Below, in pieces: positions 13,555 to 26,048 of a stretch of 64,000 nt of DNA (position 1 is its first letter; every line of letters begins with the position of its first letter). The DNA lies in NCBI GenBank assembly GCA_945910005.1, contig OX246740.1, positions 3,273,897 to 3,337,896 on the forward strand, in the 5' to 3' direction. This DNA is from Isoperla grammatica (lineage: Eukaryota > Arthropoda > Insecta > Plecoptera > Perlodidae). The position numbers and the translations under genes are program-made. The notes beneath the pieces are model-generated. The model worked only from the letters and a program-made list of their open reading frames with translations, was not told where the DNA came from and did not search any database.

Positions 13555-13575
13555 GGGGGGGGGGGGGGGGGGGGG
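13555..13575 (+). repeat. Poly-G tract (21)
   Basis: Uninterrupted G run after GCACTTTGCGGT, followed by a looser G-rich stretch to about 13602. Confidence 0.95.
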
Positions 13576-16500
13576 AGATGAATCTTGAGAAAATTGAGGG
13601 GGGAATTTAAATATTTTGATAACTAGCGTTCAAAACTGTGATAGCATCCATACGTGCTTCATTGGATCAAATAAGTAATTATAATCAAGTGAACTTTAGT
13701 TTAAGATCAACAATTTGCCAAATCACATTGTTTTGTTTGGAAGCTACTCAACCATAATGTGGAAATCTACTATTACAAAACGGGATTTACAGAACATAAC
13801 ATATTAAAGATATTTTTCATTTTTCATTGGTTCTCATACATTCGAAAATCATCGCAATTTTTATTTAAGCATAATAGATCCCAGATGCGATATAAATACA
13901 TGTTTTAAAACGCTTGATTAGTAAGAACTGTTATGAATACTACATATGTATGCTCATTGATTGTCACACAACTTTAACGACTGTATATTTTGTCGTCTTT
14001 CCAAAAACTCTTAAAAAGAAATTCTCGTAATTGTTTTGTAAGAGTATACAGGATTTGTACCGTGTTTGCTAATATTATGAAAAGTTTTCCAGCACTTTTT
14101 CAATCTTTGAACACAAATACATATTGTAATATGCTCCTTCGCATAAGTATAATACCATCCCAGTACTACTCATGACACGAAAAGTTCTAACTCTACACTG
14201 ATCAAACTTTATTAAAACTACAGCCAGGGCAAAACTTCAACAATGAATTACGTACATAAAAGTTTAGACAAATAAGTTATTGACATTTGAGCGACAGAAG
14301 TCTGAGATTACAGCATCTCGAACTAGATACACGCCCGTCCTGTCGCCCTTTACATAATAAACGGAAGGAGGTGAAACCATGGACTTATAATAGTAACTGC
14401 GTTAGTGAAACTGTGTCCGTATTGGATTCCTAAACATGTTTGATACAGGATGAGGTTGGTCAAAGACTTTAGTACTATTATTTTATTATAAAATCTGTAG
14501 TTAAATGTTCGTTCGTCTTTTGTTGTACTATTAAATCCATTACAACGCGTCTTTATTTTATTTATTACTTATGATCTAGTATTTATGATTCTGATTTATG
14601 GTATGTGTTTAACAATTTATGATTCCTTTATTATTATTTATGATTTATTATTTATAAATTACGATTTACTATTTATGAGTTTTATATTTTCATGTTTGAG
14701 TATAATCATTAAATAAACAATACTTAAAGGATAATACTGACTACTTGGAGTACCGGTATTAGTTTTGGGAGTATAGAAGGACAAGATTCTGCTAGTAACG
14801 CCAAAGGTCTAATTATATTCATTCAACATTATTTTCTCTAAACTAGTTTCATTTTATTTCCGATAATTTATCCATCTACATTCAACATTGCTTGCTTGAG
14901 CTCCTAATAAACGGTACATTTACAGTAGACTTCTTGTCTAGAGAGGAGACATTTTATTACATATTCGCAACTCGTTTTCACTATACACAACTGATGCTGA
15001 AAAACATAAAAGTCCACTAAGACCTTTAGCTTGTTCCGTGTCACATATAGGCCAGGAAAGCAAGTATAATACGTGCTATTTGATTTGAATAAAAGCTTTT
15101 CAGATGGTTTCAAGGGGAACGAAAGGGTTCATATTGCATGTTATTGTCTGAGTCCTTTAGCTTATGTGACATTCTCCCCTCTATTCTACAACCAACGGAA
15201 GCCGTTGTAGACTGTAAACAAAGTGAACTTTGTAGCCATGAACACTTTAAAATAAATATTTGTGTTAATTTTCGGGTTTATAAAATTATCGATCAAAATT
15301 TCGAAAATTCGATTCTCAAATTTAATTTGGCACGTGATTAAATTAACAAGAATTGTAATTTTGTTGCTTTGGGTTGACCAGTCTAGAGGCAAAGTCGTTC
15401 ATACACAGTCCTGTTCGTTTATGATATAATCAACAAGTTAACCGAAGTTAGCAAGTTTGACAGGCTCTCATGAACACGTTTACGTTCACGGTCAGCCAGG
15501 TATAGTTAAAACAAACCCAATTGTTTTCAACAAGAAACAGTTTCATATTAATTATAGTGGGAAATGAAGTGGTTGAGATTTGAGCCTAACGTGTGTCAGG
15601 AACATGCTCCTCAAGACCCCCCCCCCTCCTCCCACCCCCCTCCTTTCATCGGCAATCACCGCAACCCAACGACACAACATTGAATTATGTGGGCTGTAGA
15701 TCTCGTATGTTAACAATGATTCTAATCGAGGTGATATAGACTTACGAAGAGCAATTAATCATAGATATAATGGTTCTGTAGAGCTTCAGATCGTTTGGAA
15801 AAAACACATGACTTGTTTTATAGAGAAACAGTACGCCTAAAACTTTGGACTAACTGTTTTAATGTCAGTTCAAAATAACAAACTGAATGTATATAAATTA
15901 TTATTATTATATTGTTTTTATTTTGTATCCATAAAGAAATGGTGGTTGCAGAGAAAAGTACAGCTTCTAGCACAACAAGTGAGTTCTTACCCATGATAAA
16001 ATAAGGTAATTTTATTCAATAAGTGTATTTTCAAAAAAGTGTACCAATAAATCGATAAAATAATATTAAAAATAAGTAAAACCTAACATAATAATAATAA
16101 AGAGATCTAACAAAAATATACAATTTGCAAATGAAATTAACAATACTAGTAGTGTTATAAAAGATAGCTAGGGAAATATGTCTGAGCTATTATAATTTTT
16201 GCTGATAAGGTACAAACAAAACAGACCGATTTTAAAAAACCAACATCAAATGGGACCGGGTGGTTCCTGCATAAAAACGTGTGGATCAAAATATCCCCAT
16301 CAACACCTCACACTTCACAACGTATAGGAAGGTGCAGCAACGAACAAATTAGAGAGATGTATGACGCTGTATTTTTTGTGTGCGCGTGGGTGGGTGGGGG
16401 GGGGGGGAGTCAATGTCGATGTTACTTGAGGAAGCACTGAAGTGACTGCGGTCTGTCTTGGTATTTATTTATTAAAATATATCATTACATAAAAACGTTG

Positions 16501-17319
16501 TATAATTAATATGTGTGTATACAGGTGCAATGATTGATGCTCTTCTAAAGCCCCCAAAAAATCAAACATCCAAAATAATACCGCTGGCGACGGTAGCGAC
16601 TATAGTTTATAAGCTCACAACAGGTAAAGGTAGCACATTTTCTGTATACACTCTATTCTATTCTATTCGCGAGTCATAAAATAGTCAACCGTTGACCTGT
16701 GTAATGGAAGGTACTGAAATATTGGCCAAGTATTTTAGCTTCTACCCTGCAAGTAATATTTTCTCTTTAAATCTATTTTTAGTGAATCATAAATTAAACC
16801 GAAAGTGTATACGTTCCAAAGTAATAGCCACAATGCGAGAACAAAGTACGCGTTATTAATAATAGTGTGTTGGATGGATGGATTTCACTTGGGGAAATCA
16901 GTAGATTATTATTAATTTATTTTATTACTATTGCCTTCTCATAATTAACAAACACTCGTGCACGCCCACATATGAAACGATGGTTTGTTCTGTTGTGAAT
17001 ATCATGTTTGTAATCAACTACAAACATCACTTCTCAATCAACAGTTCAACCCCCCCCCCACCCCTCCCCCTCATCCCCTCTCCTGGGACACCGGCAGCAG
17101 GATTCCCACCCACGAAATAGAACGTGGCCTTATGAATTTATTATACGTTACCAATGAAAAACAACTGAAGGGCTTTTATCCTTGCATTACGTTTATGTAT
17201 CAACCATCAACCTTGAAAACGGAAACTACTTATTAAGAACCACATATCTATGTTCAGGATGAATAAACTTACGGCTATTTCAGTTACTTTTAGGTAAATA
17301 CCATAAATATGGCTTGGTT
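13576..17319. other. No gene seen
   Basis: AT-rich with the degenerate TATTTATGATT array, C10 runs at 15617 and 17050, and a G12 run at 16396. A GGATGGATGG simple repeat is near 16870. Confidence 0.5.
14555..14685. repeat. Degenerate TATTTATGATT minisatellite
   Basis: The motif TATTTATGATT and close variants (ATTTATGGTATG, ATTTATGATTCC, TATTTATAAATTACG) recur roughly every 12-25 bases. It looks like decayed simple sequence. Confidence 0.6.
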
Positions 17320-17560
17320 TAACTACAATAGCCCCAACGTAAGTATTTGCATACCGACCACAGATCCTTATAAGTTATCTACGGTCACAGATTCTTGGCG
17401 GTCTTTCAGACAGTCGTAAATGTAGTTTTGCGCTTAGTAGAGTGCACAAGCCTAATTAGCCACGCCCACCGTTCCAGGTAACCAACGCAAGGTCGTATAT
17501 TATCCTTCACGGACCTGTTTCAATTAGATGGAAGGAACTAGCGAACTAGACATTTCTGAG
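17320..17560 (+). repeat. Dispersed repeat family B (ATTAGYCACGCCC), copy 1
   Basis: CCCCAACGTAAGTATTTGCA, AGTAGAGTGCACAAGCCTAA, TTAGCCACGCCCACCGTTCC, AGGTAACCAACG and GACCTGTTTCAATTAG all occur, in inverted orientation, at 27900-28150. Weaker copies lie at 25265 and 52672. No terminal inverted repeat or A/B box was recognised, so the class is open. Confidence 0.6.
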
Positions 17561-20518
17561 GAACTACAATATCATTAACCTACCCCATCAACAACCACCT
17601 CCCAGTCCCACAGTAGTGTACATGTGCTCACTGAATATCAGGACATCAAATACGCGGTTTTTTGTTTTTGTTTAGTCCGAAACACAGGCCCACATATCAG
17701 GAATACGCCCATTCAAATAAATGAAAATTCATGTATTGCAGAGCATTAACATAAAAAGTATATGAAACAAATGCATAAATTTAATTTCTCTTTCGCGTTA
17801 TAATCTGTATATAAAAAATGTACTAATAGGCTTCGCTACCCATAATAACAAAACCGTGATTGATGTTAGAGATTAAAGACAAACGAACGCAATTATTTTG
17901 TTTGATTTGTGTTTGGTGGTAGTACGTGGCTAACACTGAAGGCCATTTTATTTGACGTTCATATATCATGTGCTTTGATGAAACAGCTAAACTTGCAGTC
18001 CAAAGGCAATTGTCAACCATTCAAACGAATGTAATGTCGAAATCAGGTATCAATTTGTCACGTAATCAGCTTCAAGCTTCGGTATACGGCATTATATTGG
18101 CAATGATATTGTAAAATGATGTTTGACATTTACATTGTATAGCACTGACCTTTCGGGATTCGATGAAACCGCTAGAACTTTATAGTAACTCTTGCAACTG
18201 ACAGTTCACCACACGCCTATGGCTGTATCCATATTACCCTACCTTTCAAAGTGGCATTCTGTCCTCTCCTTCAAGGTTGAGGTCTGAAGGTCAAGTGCAG
18301 ATGTCATTCAGCCTAGTCATACTGACAAAACGTATGTCACACTCATTTTAAACGGCTCCCAAATCGTCAATTAACACTGTTGTTAGTGACAATGTGGCAG
18401 GAGTTTTAAACAAGTATGCGTCGAATCGACAATTAAATTAGCACTGTTGTTAGTGACTATGTGGTAGGAGTTTTAAGCAAGTATGCGTTGCCCATGTCGG
18501 AAAACCTAGTACATTAAGTAAAATATCTGAGGTAGTTAAGTTACAATAAAATATCGAAATAAAAGTCTCAACATAAGAACATGTTCGTGGCATGGTATAA
18601 TGTTTGAGAACACGATGTTCAAAACCGTAGTAACACTTAAACTAAAACTGTATTATTTTGCAACTCACCTAAAACTATTTAAGCTGGTCTCGGCCCCCAG
18701 ACTTCGGGACAATGGGTTTAAAATAGGGTTTACTACTTGTGGTGCTAGATGCGGTTTTGCACTATAGTCTGCCCACTAGCTCTTTTACGAATAATATCAG
18801 ATCTGCTTACGACAAAAGGCGTTTGAAGGTGTGTGAGATAAATGTCTATCGACATAAAATCCTTCGAGAATACCCGACCATTGACTAATAGCGTTATTGT
18901 GAGGTACTGTTCCAATGTGGTTTGTTTAATTTATGTTTCAATATCACGTTTTAAAAGGTACCGTGTATCTATCGGATGCTTTTCTAAGTATCGTGTATCT
19001 TTCCTATACCCAGACAACGTCTAGCCTATGAAACTCCCTTCTGTTGGTTAAAGTTGCATTTAAAAGCTTCAAAGTTCCCAAAAAGTAAACCAAAAATTGT
19101 CGTTGCATCAATAATGTAATATGGTTTCTTAAAGTGTCTTTGTTTGTTCCATTAAATATTTACGTTTTTCAAATTTATTTGTTTAGTTTTTGTAGTGACT
19201 GTGTTGTTGCTAGCACCTCTCCTCCATCTTACAGTCACAAGAAAGAACACCAATTTTCTGTGGAATGACATATTTTTGTTTAATTTTTGACAACTTAAAA
19301 AAAATTTAAAGCAATTTTAAGCACCACAAATCGGTGGTTCCTCAAAGTATCTGACCGAATACTCCTCATATCAGCTGATACTTCGTTAGGCAGAACTCTT
19401 CTCTGCACTCAGATCTCCATGTAAACAGTCGTGCGTCGAATGACCCGCTTGCTTGCTACAGCATCTACACTTCTCGTCTGAGGCAGCCGAGTCGAGATCC
19501 CCTTATTTGGAGAGCGGTAAATTAACCCGCTCGGTCCCTAAAGTCGAGACAATCTATCTTTTCTGGACGTTGGAATGAGCACCTCCTAAATAACTGCGGT
19601 TCTTATTATTCAACCGAACCGAATGGTTTTACCATACGATGTTTGGCGCGAGGAATGTCGCCGGCTGAATATTTATTGCGTTATTGTCTTACCAGTGCAA
19701 ATACAGGAGGGTTGTGTTAAAATATATTTCTTTGAACTTGAAAATAGTCGTACATTTATGAAAATAAATATGTAGTTTAGAAATTCGTTTCTTTAGTATG
19801 TTGGGTATTGTGTTGTTTAATTGTTTAAAACAGACAAACAGAAATAAGTTGCATAATAATTTGATCAATATAAAAGTACACAAAAGAGTGACGTTGTTAT
19901 TTACGAATACATAGCGAGAAAATTTTTTTTTTAAATAAAAGTTTGTTTTTAAATCTTTTATGGCATTTTCAGCTATTCTTTTGTGTAACCATCCAATATA
20001 AAATGGCTCTATTGTTTTTATAAAACAATACAAAACCTTAATGTCAATTATTGGATATAAGATAACTTTACCAACTATTTCGGCATTGTTTCCATTGGGT
20101 TGGGGCATCTCTGAACGCATACAACCTCAACACACAATGATCATTATTCACGTTTCAGAGGTGGACATAAAACGTAAAATAGAGCAAGTGGAGAAAAACG
20201 TGTTTTGTGTACTGTGTAAATGATGTGTTACAACACACCTTTCTAATTAAATAAGAACGTTTTACAAAACAAAACATTCATTAGAACAGAGCAACATTTA
20301 TAAGAAGTAACTAATAATTCTCTAAGGAGATACCTTTTTTTTATTTTAAAGCTATTTTAGCAGACATATTGGGAGTTATGCACCGTAGGTAGATATACAT
20401 TTTTAGTCAGAAGTTGTTTAAAAACATATTCGGTGCTTTTAAGTTGTATTCGTGCACTTGTATTCATCAGTGTACAAGGTAAAAGAATGTTTAACAACTT
20501 TTCAACGAAGACATCGTA
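17561..20518. other. No gene seen
   Basis: Contains the 67-bp duplication. 19370-19680 has higher GC (GGCAGCCGAGTCGAGATCCC). The 143-codon minus frame at 19.7-20.1 kb is AT-rich, low-complexity and unrecognised, so probably not a gene. Confidence 0.5.
18362..18488. repeat. Tandem duplication of about 67 bp
   Basis: CACTGTTGTTAGTGAC occurs at 18375 and 18442. Each is preceded by CAATTAA and followed by GTGG-AGGAGTTTTAA and CAAGTATGCG. Confidence 0.85.
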
Positions 20519-20962
20519 AAGACATAAGACATCCTACGGACGAGCGTTAGATATCTTACGGACACGCATAAGACATCCTACGGACACACAAGACGTCGTC
20601 CGGACGTATATAAGACATCATACGGACGCGTATAAGACATCCTACTACGGACGCGCATAAGACATCCTACGGACACGCATAAGACATCATACGGACGCAT
20701 ATAAGACATTATACGGACACGCATAAGACATCCTACGGACCCACAAGACATCCTACGGACACGCATAAGACATCCTACGGACACACAAGACGTCGTCCGG
20801 ACGTATATAAGACATCCTACGGACACGCATAAGACATCCTACGGACACACAAGACATCGTCCGGACGTATATAAGACATCCTACGGACGCACATAAGACA
20901 TCCTACGGACGCGTATAAGACATCATACGGACGCGTATAAGACATCCTACGGACGCATATAA
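20519..20962. repeat. 22-bp minisatellite (GACATCCTACGGACGCGTATAA type)
   Basis: About twenty copies of a unit read as AAGACATCCTACGGAC followed by GCGTAT, ACGCAT or ACACAC variants. It is rich in CpG compared with the surrounding DNA. Because 22 is not a multiple of three, the array happens to be open in several minus-strand frames (products rich in VGCLMRVRRMSY). I regard those frames as chance, not genes. Confidence 0.92.
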
Positions 20963-21272
20963 GATACCCCGCAGACGTCCCTCCCCCGAGGAATGCAGCG
21001 CGGTGCGCGGTAGACCCTCGCGCATGCGTGCCAGCGTGTCCAGCCAGCATGTCCCTGCGGTCAGCCGCGCACTAATGGGCCCCGAACAAGACCGAGACAT
21101 CCTACGGACGCGTATAAGACATCCTACGGACGCATATAAGATACCCCGCAGACGTCCCTCCCCCGAGGAATGCGGTGCGGTGCGCGGTAGACCCTCGCGC
21201 ATGCGTGCCAGCGGTCCAGCCAGCATGTCCCTGCGGTCAGCCGAGCACTAATGGGCCCCGAACAAGACCAAG
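20963..21272. repeat. 177-bp GC-rich tandem duplication joined to the minisatellite
   Basis: GATACCCCGCAGACGTCCCT starts at 20963 and 21140. Each copy has a GC- and CpG-rich core (CCCCCGAGGAATGC, GGTGCGCGGTAGACCCTCGC, GCATGCGTGCCAGCG, GCACTAATGGGCCCCGAACA). Copy 1 ends with two 22-bp minisatellite units before copy 2 begins, so the larger repeat carries the smaller one. Copy 2 ends at about 21272 in ordinary AT-rich DNA. Confidence 0.9.
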
Positions 21273-21959
21273 ATCAAAGATCAACAAACGGGACATTTCG
21301 GCTACTTCAAACCGCAAATACGAATTTTACAAGTCCTCAGTTTGAATTATTATTAATTTTCTCTAGGTAATAACTTTCAGATCCGCATACATAGTAGCGA
21401 TAAACCATACGGAAGATTCTTTGGATGCCAATTGGTGTGAATGGGTACGTGTAAATTGGCTGAAGGCCACTTTTATGTCAACGTTTTCATTTCACTTCAT
21501 TCTTCTTCAGTCGGTAATTCGGCCAGGCTGTTAAATCTAGGTCGGTAATATAACTTGAAGATGAATTAAGTTGTGATTTTTATTTAACGAACATACAGCG
21601 TAAGGCAATCTAAGCCAATTAGTAGTTTAATCTAGTAACTTTAAAAATATGATTTAAAATTCAAACTTAAATCAGTAATCACATTATTAAAGTGTCGAAA
21701 TATTTCTTTCATTAAAAAAGTTGTGTGTTTGATGTTCGCTGGCGAAGCATTTTTCACTTCGTAGTGACCACTGATTCTAGTAGTAATTAGAGTTTGTAAT
21801 ATCTCACACTGTCACATTCATCGTACACGTCAACACCATGCGTCAACATAATGCGTCAACACTATACAAACAAACCTCAATAAGCATCGTACTCGTTAGT
21901 CCCCCATTTTATACTGACCTCCGCCCGGTTCATGCACGCTGTATCAACGAAAATAAACA
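21273..21959. other. No gene seen
   Basis: AT-rich. A short triplication ATGCGTCAACA near 21838-21860 is the only pattern. Confidence 0.5.
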
Positions 21960-22375
21960 AAACTCATTGTGTTTTTTTTTACACAGGTTTCACCTTATAG
22001 ACTAGACTAGTTTTAATAATTTTTCAGCTTTGGGGCCCCTCGTGTTAAAAGCTGCCAACAAAGTGATCCTAATAGATTTTTAAACGCTGAATCCGAATAA
22101 CATTGTTGGCAATCGCCATTTTCACTTTTATACCCTTAAATCGTATTAAGGGTTGGTTTTTGCCGTCAAGAAGAAACAAAATCACAGAAACCACTATCAA
22201 ATTATTATTATTACTCAGCGAAGATTAACTAATGCAATTGATGATTTTAAAAAATGGATAAAGTTAATATCAGGGTGTAAAACGAGGATGCAACAAGAAA
22301 AAAGTGCATATAATTTATGCAACTACTAGACTTTGAGCCAGAGGGTAATAATGGCTCATGAATAAACGTATGGTA

Positions 22376-23850
22376 CACCATTGGATTACCTATACTCGCG
22401 AAAATATTGTGTAATATGGAACTTTTTCAATATCGGAAGGGAAAATGGCGTCGCGACGCCTCAAATTCAGGTGTCTGAATTTCATGTGTGCACATCTGTC
22501 TATATAAATGCCTCTAACTTTGTATTTATTCTAGATAGAGCCATGAAATTAACTAGTAGTAACTAGTAATGTTTAGTTTGTTTATGAAAAAAATAAAAAA
22601 TACAAACACAATTTGGTAATAGTCCGTTACAGGATAAAAAAGACCACGGTAGCAAGAATTGTAACAATCGCACTTGTTTGGTTAGCCCTGAGAGCCAAAC
22701 TTACAAATTTCGTTATAAATTCGATACACCATTAAGTTAGTCATACTTTCAGATAAATTATTTGGTATAGCACATTTCAATATCGGAAGGAAAAGTGGCG
22801 GTGTGACAAATCAAAGTCAGACGATGTCTGAATTTCACTTAGGCCTATGCAGATATTGTGTCCAATCAATTACTCTAGCTTGTGCTTGCTTTCAGGTGGA
22901 TCCATAGAGTTAGCCACTATTAACTTTCAAATGTTAACTTTGTTGATAGAAAAATTATAAACAATAAAAAACATTGATAAGTACTCCGTTTCATAAAAAA
23001 TAGACCTCCGTAACGAGAATTGTAACAATCTCAAGACCCCTGAGAGCCACATTTATGAAATTGGATCAATCTGTCTTTACCCGTTGAAATCTATACATTC
23101 TTTAGAAAAAAGTATTTAGTATGTAACATTTCAATATCGGAAGGGTTAGTGGCGTTGCAACGCCCCAAAGCCAAACAATGCCTAAATGTAACGTACGCAT
23201 TTCTGTCAATTAAATAACTCTAGCTTATTATTGCTTCTAGGTAGAGTCATGAAATTCACTTTTATTAACTCGTATGGTTATGATTGTTTACATAAACAAA
23301 ATAAAAAACAAAATAAATATTGATAGATACTCCGTTTCGTAAAACAAATAGACATCCTCAGCGAGAATTCTAACAATATGAAGACTTTGGTTACCCCTGA
23401 GAGCTATATTTTTTAAACTGGATTAATGGTTTTTAACTTTTGAAATCAATGTATATCTTATTTCATTATTTGGTATGGAATATGTCAATATCGGAAGGGA
23501 TTGTGGCGTCGCAACGCCCCAAAGTTAACATTGTCAGGATTTCGCGTACGCACTACGTGTCTATTAATTAACTGTACCTTTTTATTGATTCTAGGTAGAG
23601 CCATAAAGTTAATTGTCATTAACTCGTAAGGTTAACACTGTTTACAAAACAAAATTTAAAAACAAAATAAATGTTGATAAGTACTCCGTTTCTTAAAAAA
23701 ATAGACCACGGCTTGCAATAATGTTTAACAATCTCGGTAATTTGGTTACCCCTGAGAGCCAGATTGATGAATTTAGTTATCAATGTCTTCCACCATTGGA
23801 TTCGTCACACTCTAAGAAAATTATTAAATAAAGCATATTTGTAATATTAT
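22376..23850 (+). repeat. Tandem array of about 354-bp units, four copies
   Basis: TCAATATCGGAAGG recurs at 22427, 22777, 23131 and 23485 (one small variant), giving spacings of 350, 354 and 354. Each unit also carries a GGCGT-TGC-ACGCC palindrome, a pyrimidine-rich CTAGGTAGAGCC-like motif, a TACTCCGTTTC-type segment, GAGAATTGTAACAATC and TTACCCCTGAGAGCC. A fifth unit starts at about 23793 and fades out near 23850. Copies are well diverged, so the array is old. Confidence 0.85.
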
Positions 23851-24720
23851 AAGGAAAAAAGCTTAAAAGAAGAGATTGAGCCCACCCACCTGCACAGGGA
23901 CTGCTACGTCCTTCTTGACACTTTCCTCCAAATACCCGACGTCATATGATCTTCGTTGTCGATTACGTCGTTAAACCAAAATAAATAAAAAATGTTTAGC
24001 CCACCCACATAGTTCACTCTTCCTTCAATGAGAAGCCCACTGGAGCAAAAGTTTGTACATTTGAGTACAGATTGACATACAAGAAATTAAAGTTCTACGT
24101 AACAATTAAGTTCTATAAAAAAAACGTGAATATTATGTTTGTGTAGAATTCTAAGAGGAATAATTCTTGTCATATTCTATTTTGTCATGAAACTTGGCAT
24201 TATGGAGATAAATGGGTAAAACACTTGCAGTGGCGACCATTTTGTTTTTTACGTACAGCTCGTGAATCTCTAAAATTTGAGCCGAGTTCTATCAAAATTA
24301 TTATTACATATACTTAAAGGAAGAGACTTAGCCCACTCACATAGTTCATTCTTCATTCATTGAGAAGCCCACTGGATCCAAAATATGTACATTTTAGTAC
24401 AGATTAACATGCACAAAATTAAAGTTCTACGTGAGTATTAAATTCTACAAACATACGTGCATATCATGTTTGTGTAAAATTTTAAGAGAAATATTTCTTG
24501 TCATATTCAATTTTGTCATAAAACTTTGCATTGTGGAGATAAATGGGAAAAACACTTGCAGTGGCGGCCATTTTATTTTTTGCGTACAGCTCGTGAATGT
24601 CTAACATTTGAGCCGGGCACTATCAAATTTATTATTCTATAATCTAAAAGGAAGCGATTGAGCCTACTCCCATACTTGCTTCATCAAGGAGCCCACGGAT
24701 GTACATTCAAGTAGAGACTC
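23850..24720 (+). repeat. Tandem array of about 332-bp units
   Basis: TAGCCCAC-CACATAGTTCA starts at 23997 and 24329, and a truncated, altered start (GAGCCTACTCCCATA) is at 24660. Spacing is 332 and 331. Shared internal blocks include GAGAAGCCCACTGGA, AAATTAAAGTTCTACGT, ATTTTGTCATGAAACTTGGC-like and GTACAGCTCGTGAAT. The unit is unrelated to the adjoining 354-bp satellite. Confidence 0.85.
23878..23995 (+). repeat. SINE-like 3' tail inserted at the junction of two satellites
   Basis: After GAGCCCACCCACC the sequence departs from the 332-bp satellite and reads TTTCCTCCAAATACCCGACG, then TACGTCGTTAAACCAAAATA and an A/T tail. The next satellite unit restarts with TAGCCCACCCACATAGTTCA. The body and tail match the 50.4-kb copy. 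The inference is an insertion into the first satellite unit that duplicated the AGCCCACCCAC target. Confidence 0.45.
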
Positions 24721-25261
24721 CGCTTCGCTCTGCTGCCCCTAGGATTATTACACTTTGCCACCTTGTTTCAATTACTACACAATACCTAAATTATTAAGAC
24801 TAAATATGACGATTGTACACTATTTATGAATTGTCGATGATGTTTCCGGAAAAAAATAATATCTCCATTATGTACCGTTTACTTGCAATAAAGTGAAACA
24901 TTTCATTGCTGCTCAACAAAAACTGAATATTTTGTGTCATAGAGCCATTTTCTTATTCAGTTTCGATGAAAATTGAAAATCTGAAATAGTCAAATTCTTA
25001 ACAGTACATTTTTCTAATAACAAAACTTTAAAGATAAATATTAGTATAATTTTCTCCGGACTTATGAATTATTAAAGATAATTCCGTAAAAATTGATTTT
25101 TAGGGGGTGTTTGGGGTGTTTGGGGTTGAAATACTCAAACAAAAAACTGCCAACAATGGTTTTCGAATGCAGGGTATTCTCCTGAGTAAGAATAACCTTG
25201 TTGGCAGCTTTTAACAACCCGGTACCCCAATATCGAGAAGGAGACACATTTTTTGAAAACT

Positions 25262-25400
25262 GATCTAGTCTATTAGTAGAGTTCACAAACCTCATTCGTC
25301 ACGCCTGCCGTGTTTGAGGTTTTCAGAATAATAATGCGCAATCAAAAATGATCAATCCGTGTTCAAGTAGTTGTTATAGGAACTGGAAACGTAGAACAGA
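25262..25400 (+). repeat. Dispersed repeat family B, copy 2
   Basis: TTAGTAGAGTTCACAAACCT, then CATTCGTCACGCCTGCCGTG matches the family core. It directly continues the right inverted arm of the 22-25 kb block, which suggests that arm is itself part of a family B element. Confidence 0.5.
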
Positions 25401-26048
25401 CTACAGCCAATATTCGAACAACAAATTAGCGTTTTATGGATATATCTCAAGAACAACGCACAGCATTAGAATTGTGAGAGATACGCGTTATTTGTATTCG
25501 TAAGAACTAAATAAACTGTATGAAAAATATGTATAAGTTTGTAATTATTATTGACATTGTTAATGAACTTTGAGCCTGGACCTGTTCTACCCCGGGCCAA
25601 GACGGCCACGTTTGTATGTAGAGGGATATTAGGTTTATAGTTCAAATCTAAAGTTTTCCGTCAACTAACTTCACAACTTGTATCCATTTTGTCCGACTAT
25701 ATCATATGAAAAATGAATTTCTTTTGTTGAGCAACACGATAAATTAAGGATACAACAAAAACAGTATTTGCTCTATCACCTATTCTGCACTCTTTTTTTT
25801 ATCCGATATGGTTAGGCCACCGATCGTTTATTCTGATCATGATAATGTTAATTGCATATTGATCTGTGGTATCCCAAAACCAATGTATCGCCTTTACAAC
25901 AATTGTATACACATCGGTCATTACGCTACATTATATTATCCTATAAACTCGGTATGCTTTTCCTGTCATAACCACTCCAACTTCGTAAGTCCAATCTAAG
26001 AATGGTTTCTTACTCTCAATCTTCCAAAAATATCCTTTCCCCAGCTAT
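25401..26048. other. No gene seen
   Basis: Unremarkable AT-rich spacer before the 61-bp array. Confidence 0.5.

Larger units (their letters stand above)
21960..25320. mobile_element. Composite block: inverted repeats flanking two satellite arrays
   Basis: GTTAAAAGCTGCCAACAA at 22044-22061 has its exact reverse complement at 25198-25215. Homology extends outwards (TAGACTAGACTAG against the rc of CTGATCTAGTCTA) and inwards (ATTGTTGGCA at 22103 against TGCCAACAAT at 25147). Between them lie about four 354-bp units and two to three 332-bp units, and no coding potential was seen. It is either one transposon with terminal inverted repeats and amplified internal satellites, or two opposite copies of a dispersed repeat around an unrelated array. 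The right arm continues into the ATTAGTCACGCC family, which favours the second reading at least in part. Confidence 0.5.

Noticed and set aside
19689..20120. 143-codon minus-strand frame rich in Phe, Ile, Lys and Asn
   Set aside because: Composition mirrors AT-rich non-coding DNA and no motif or splice context was seen.
20578..21226. Repetitive minus-strand frames (VGCLMRVRRMSY type) over the minisatellite
   Set aside because: The 22-bp unit is not a multiple of three and several frames are open at once, so they follow from the repeat, not from coding constraint.
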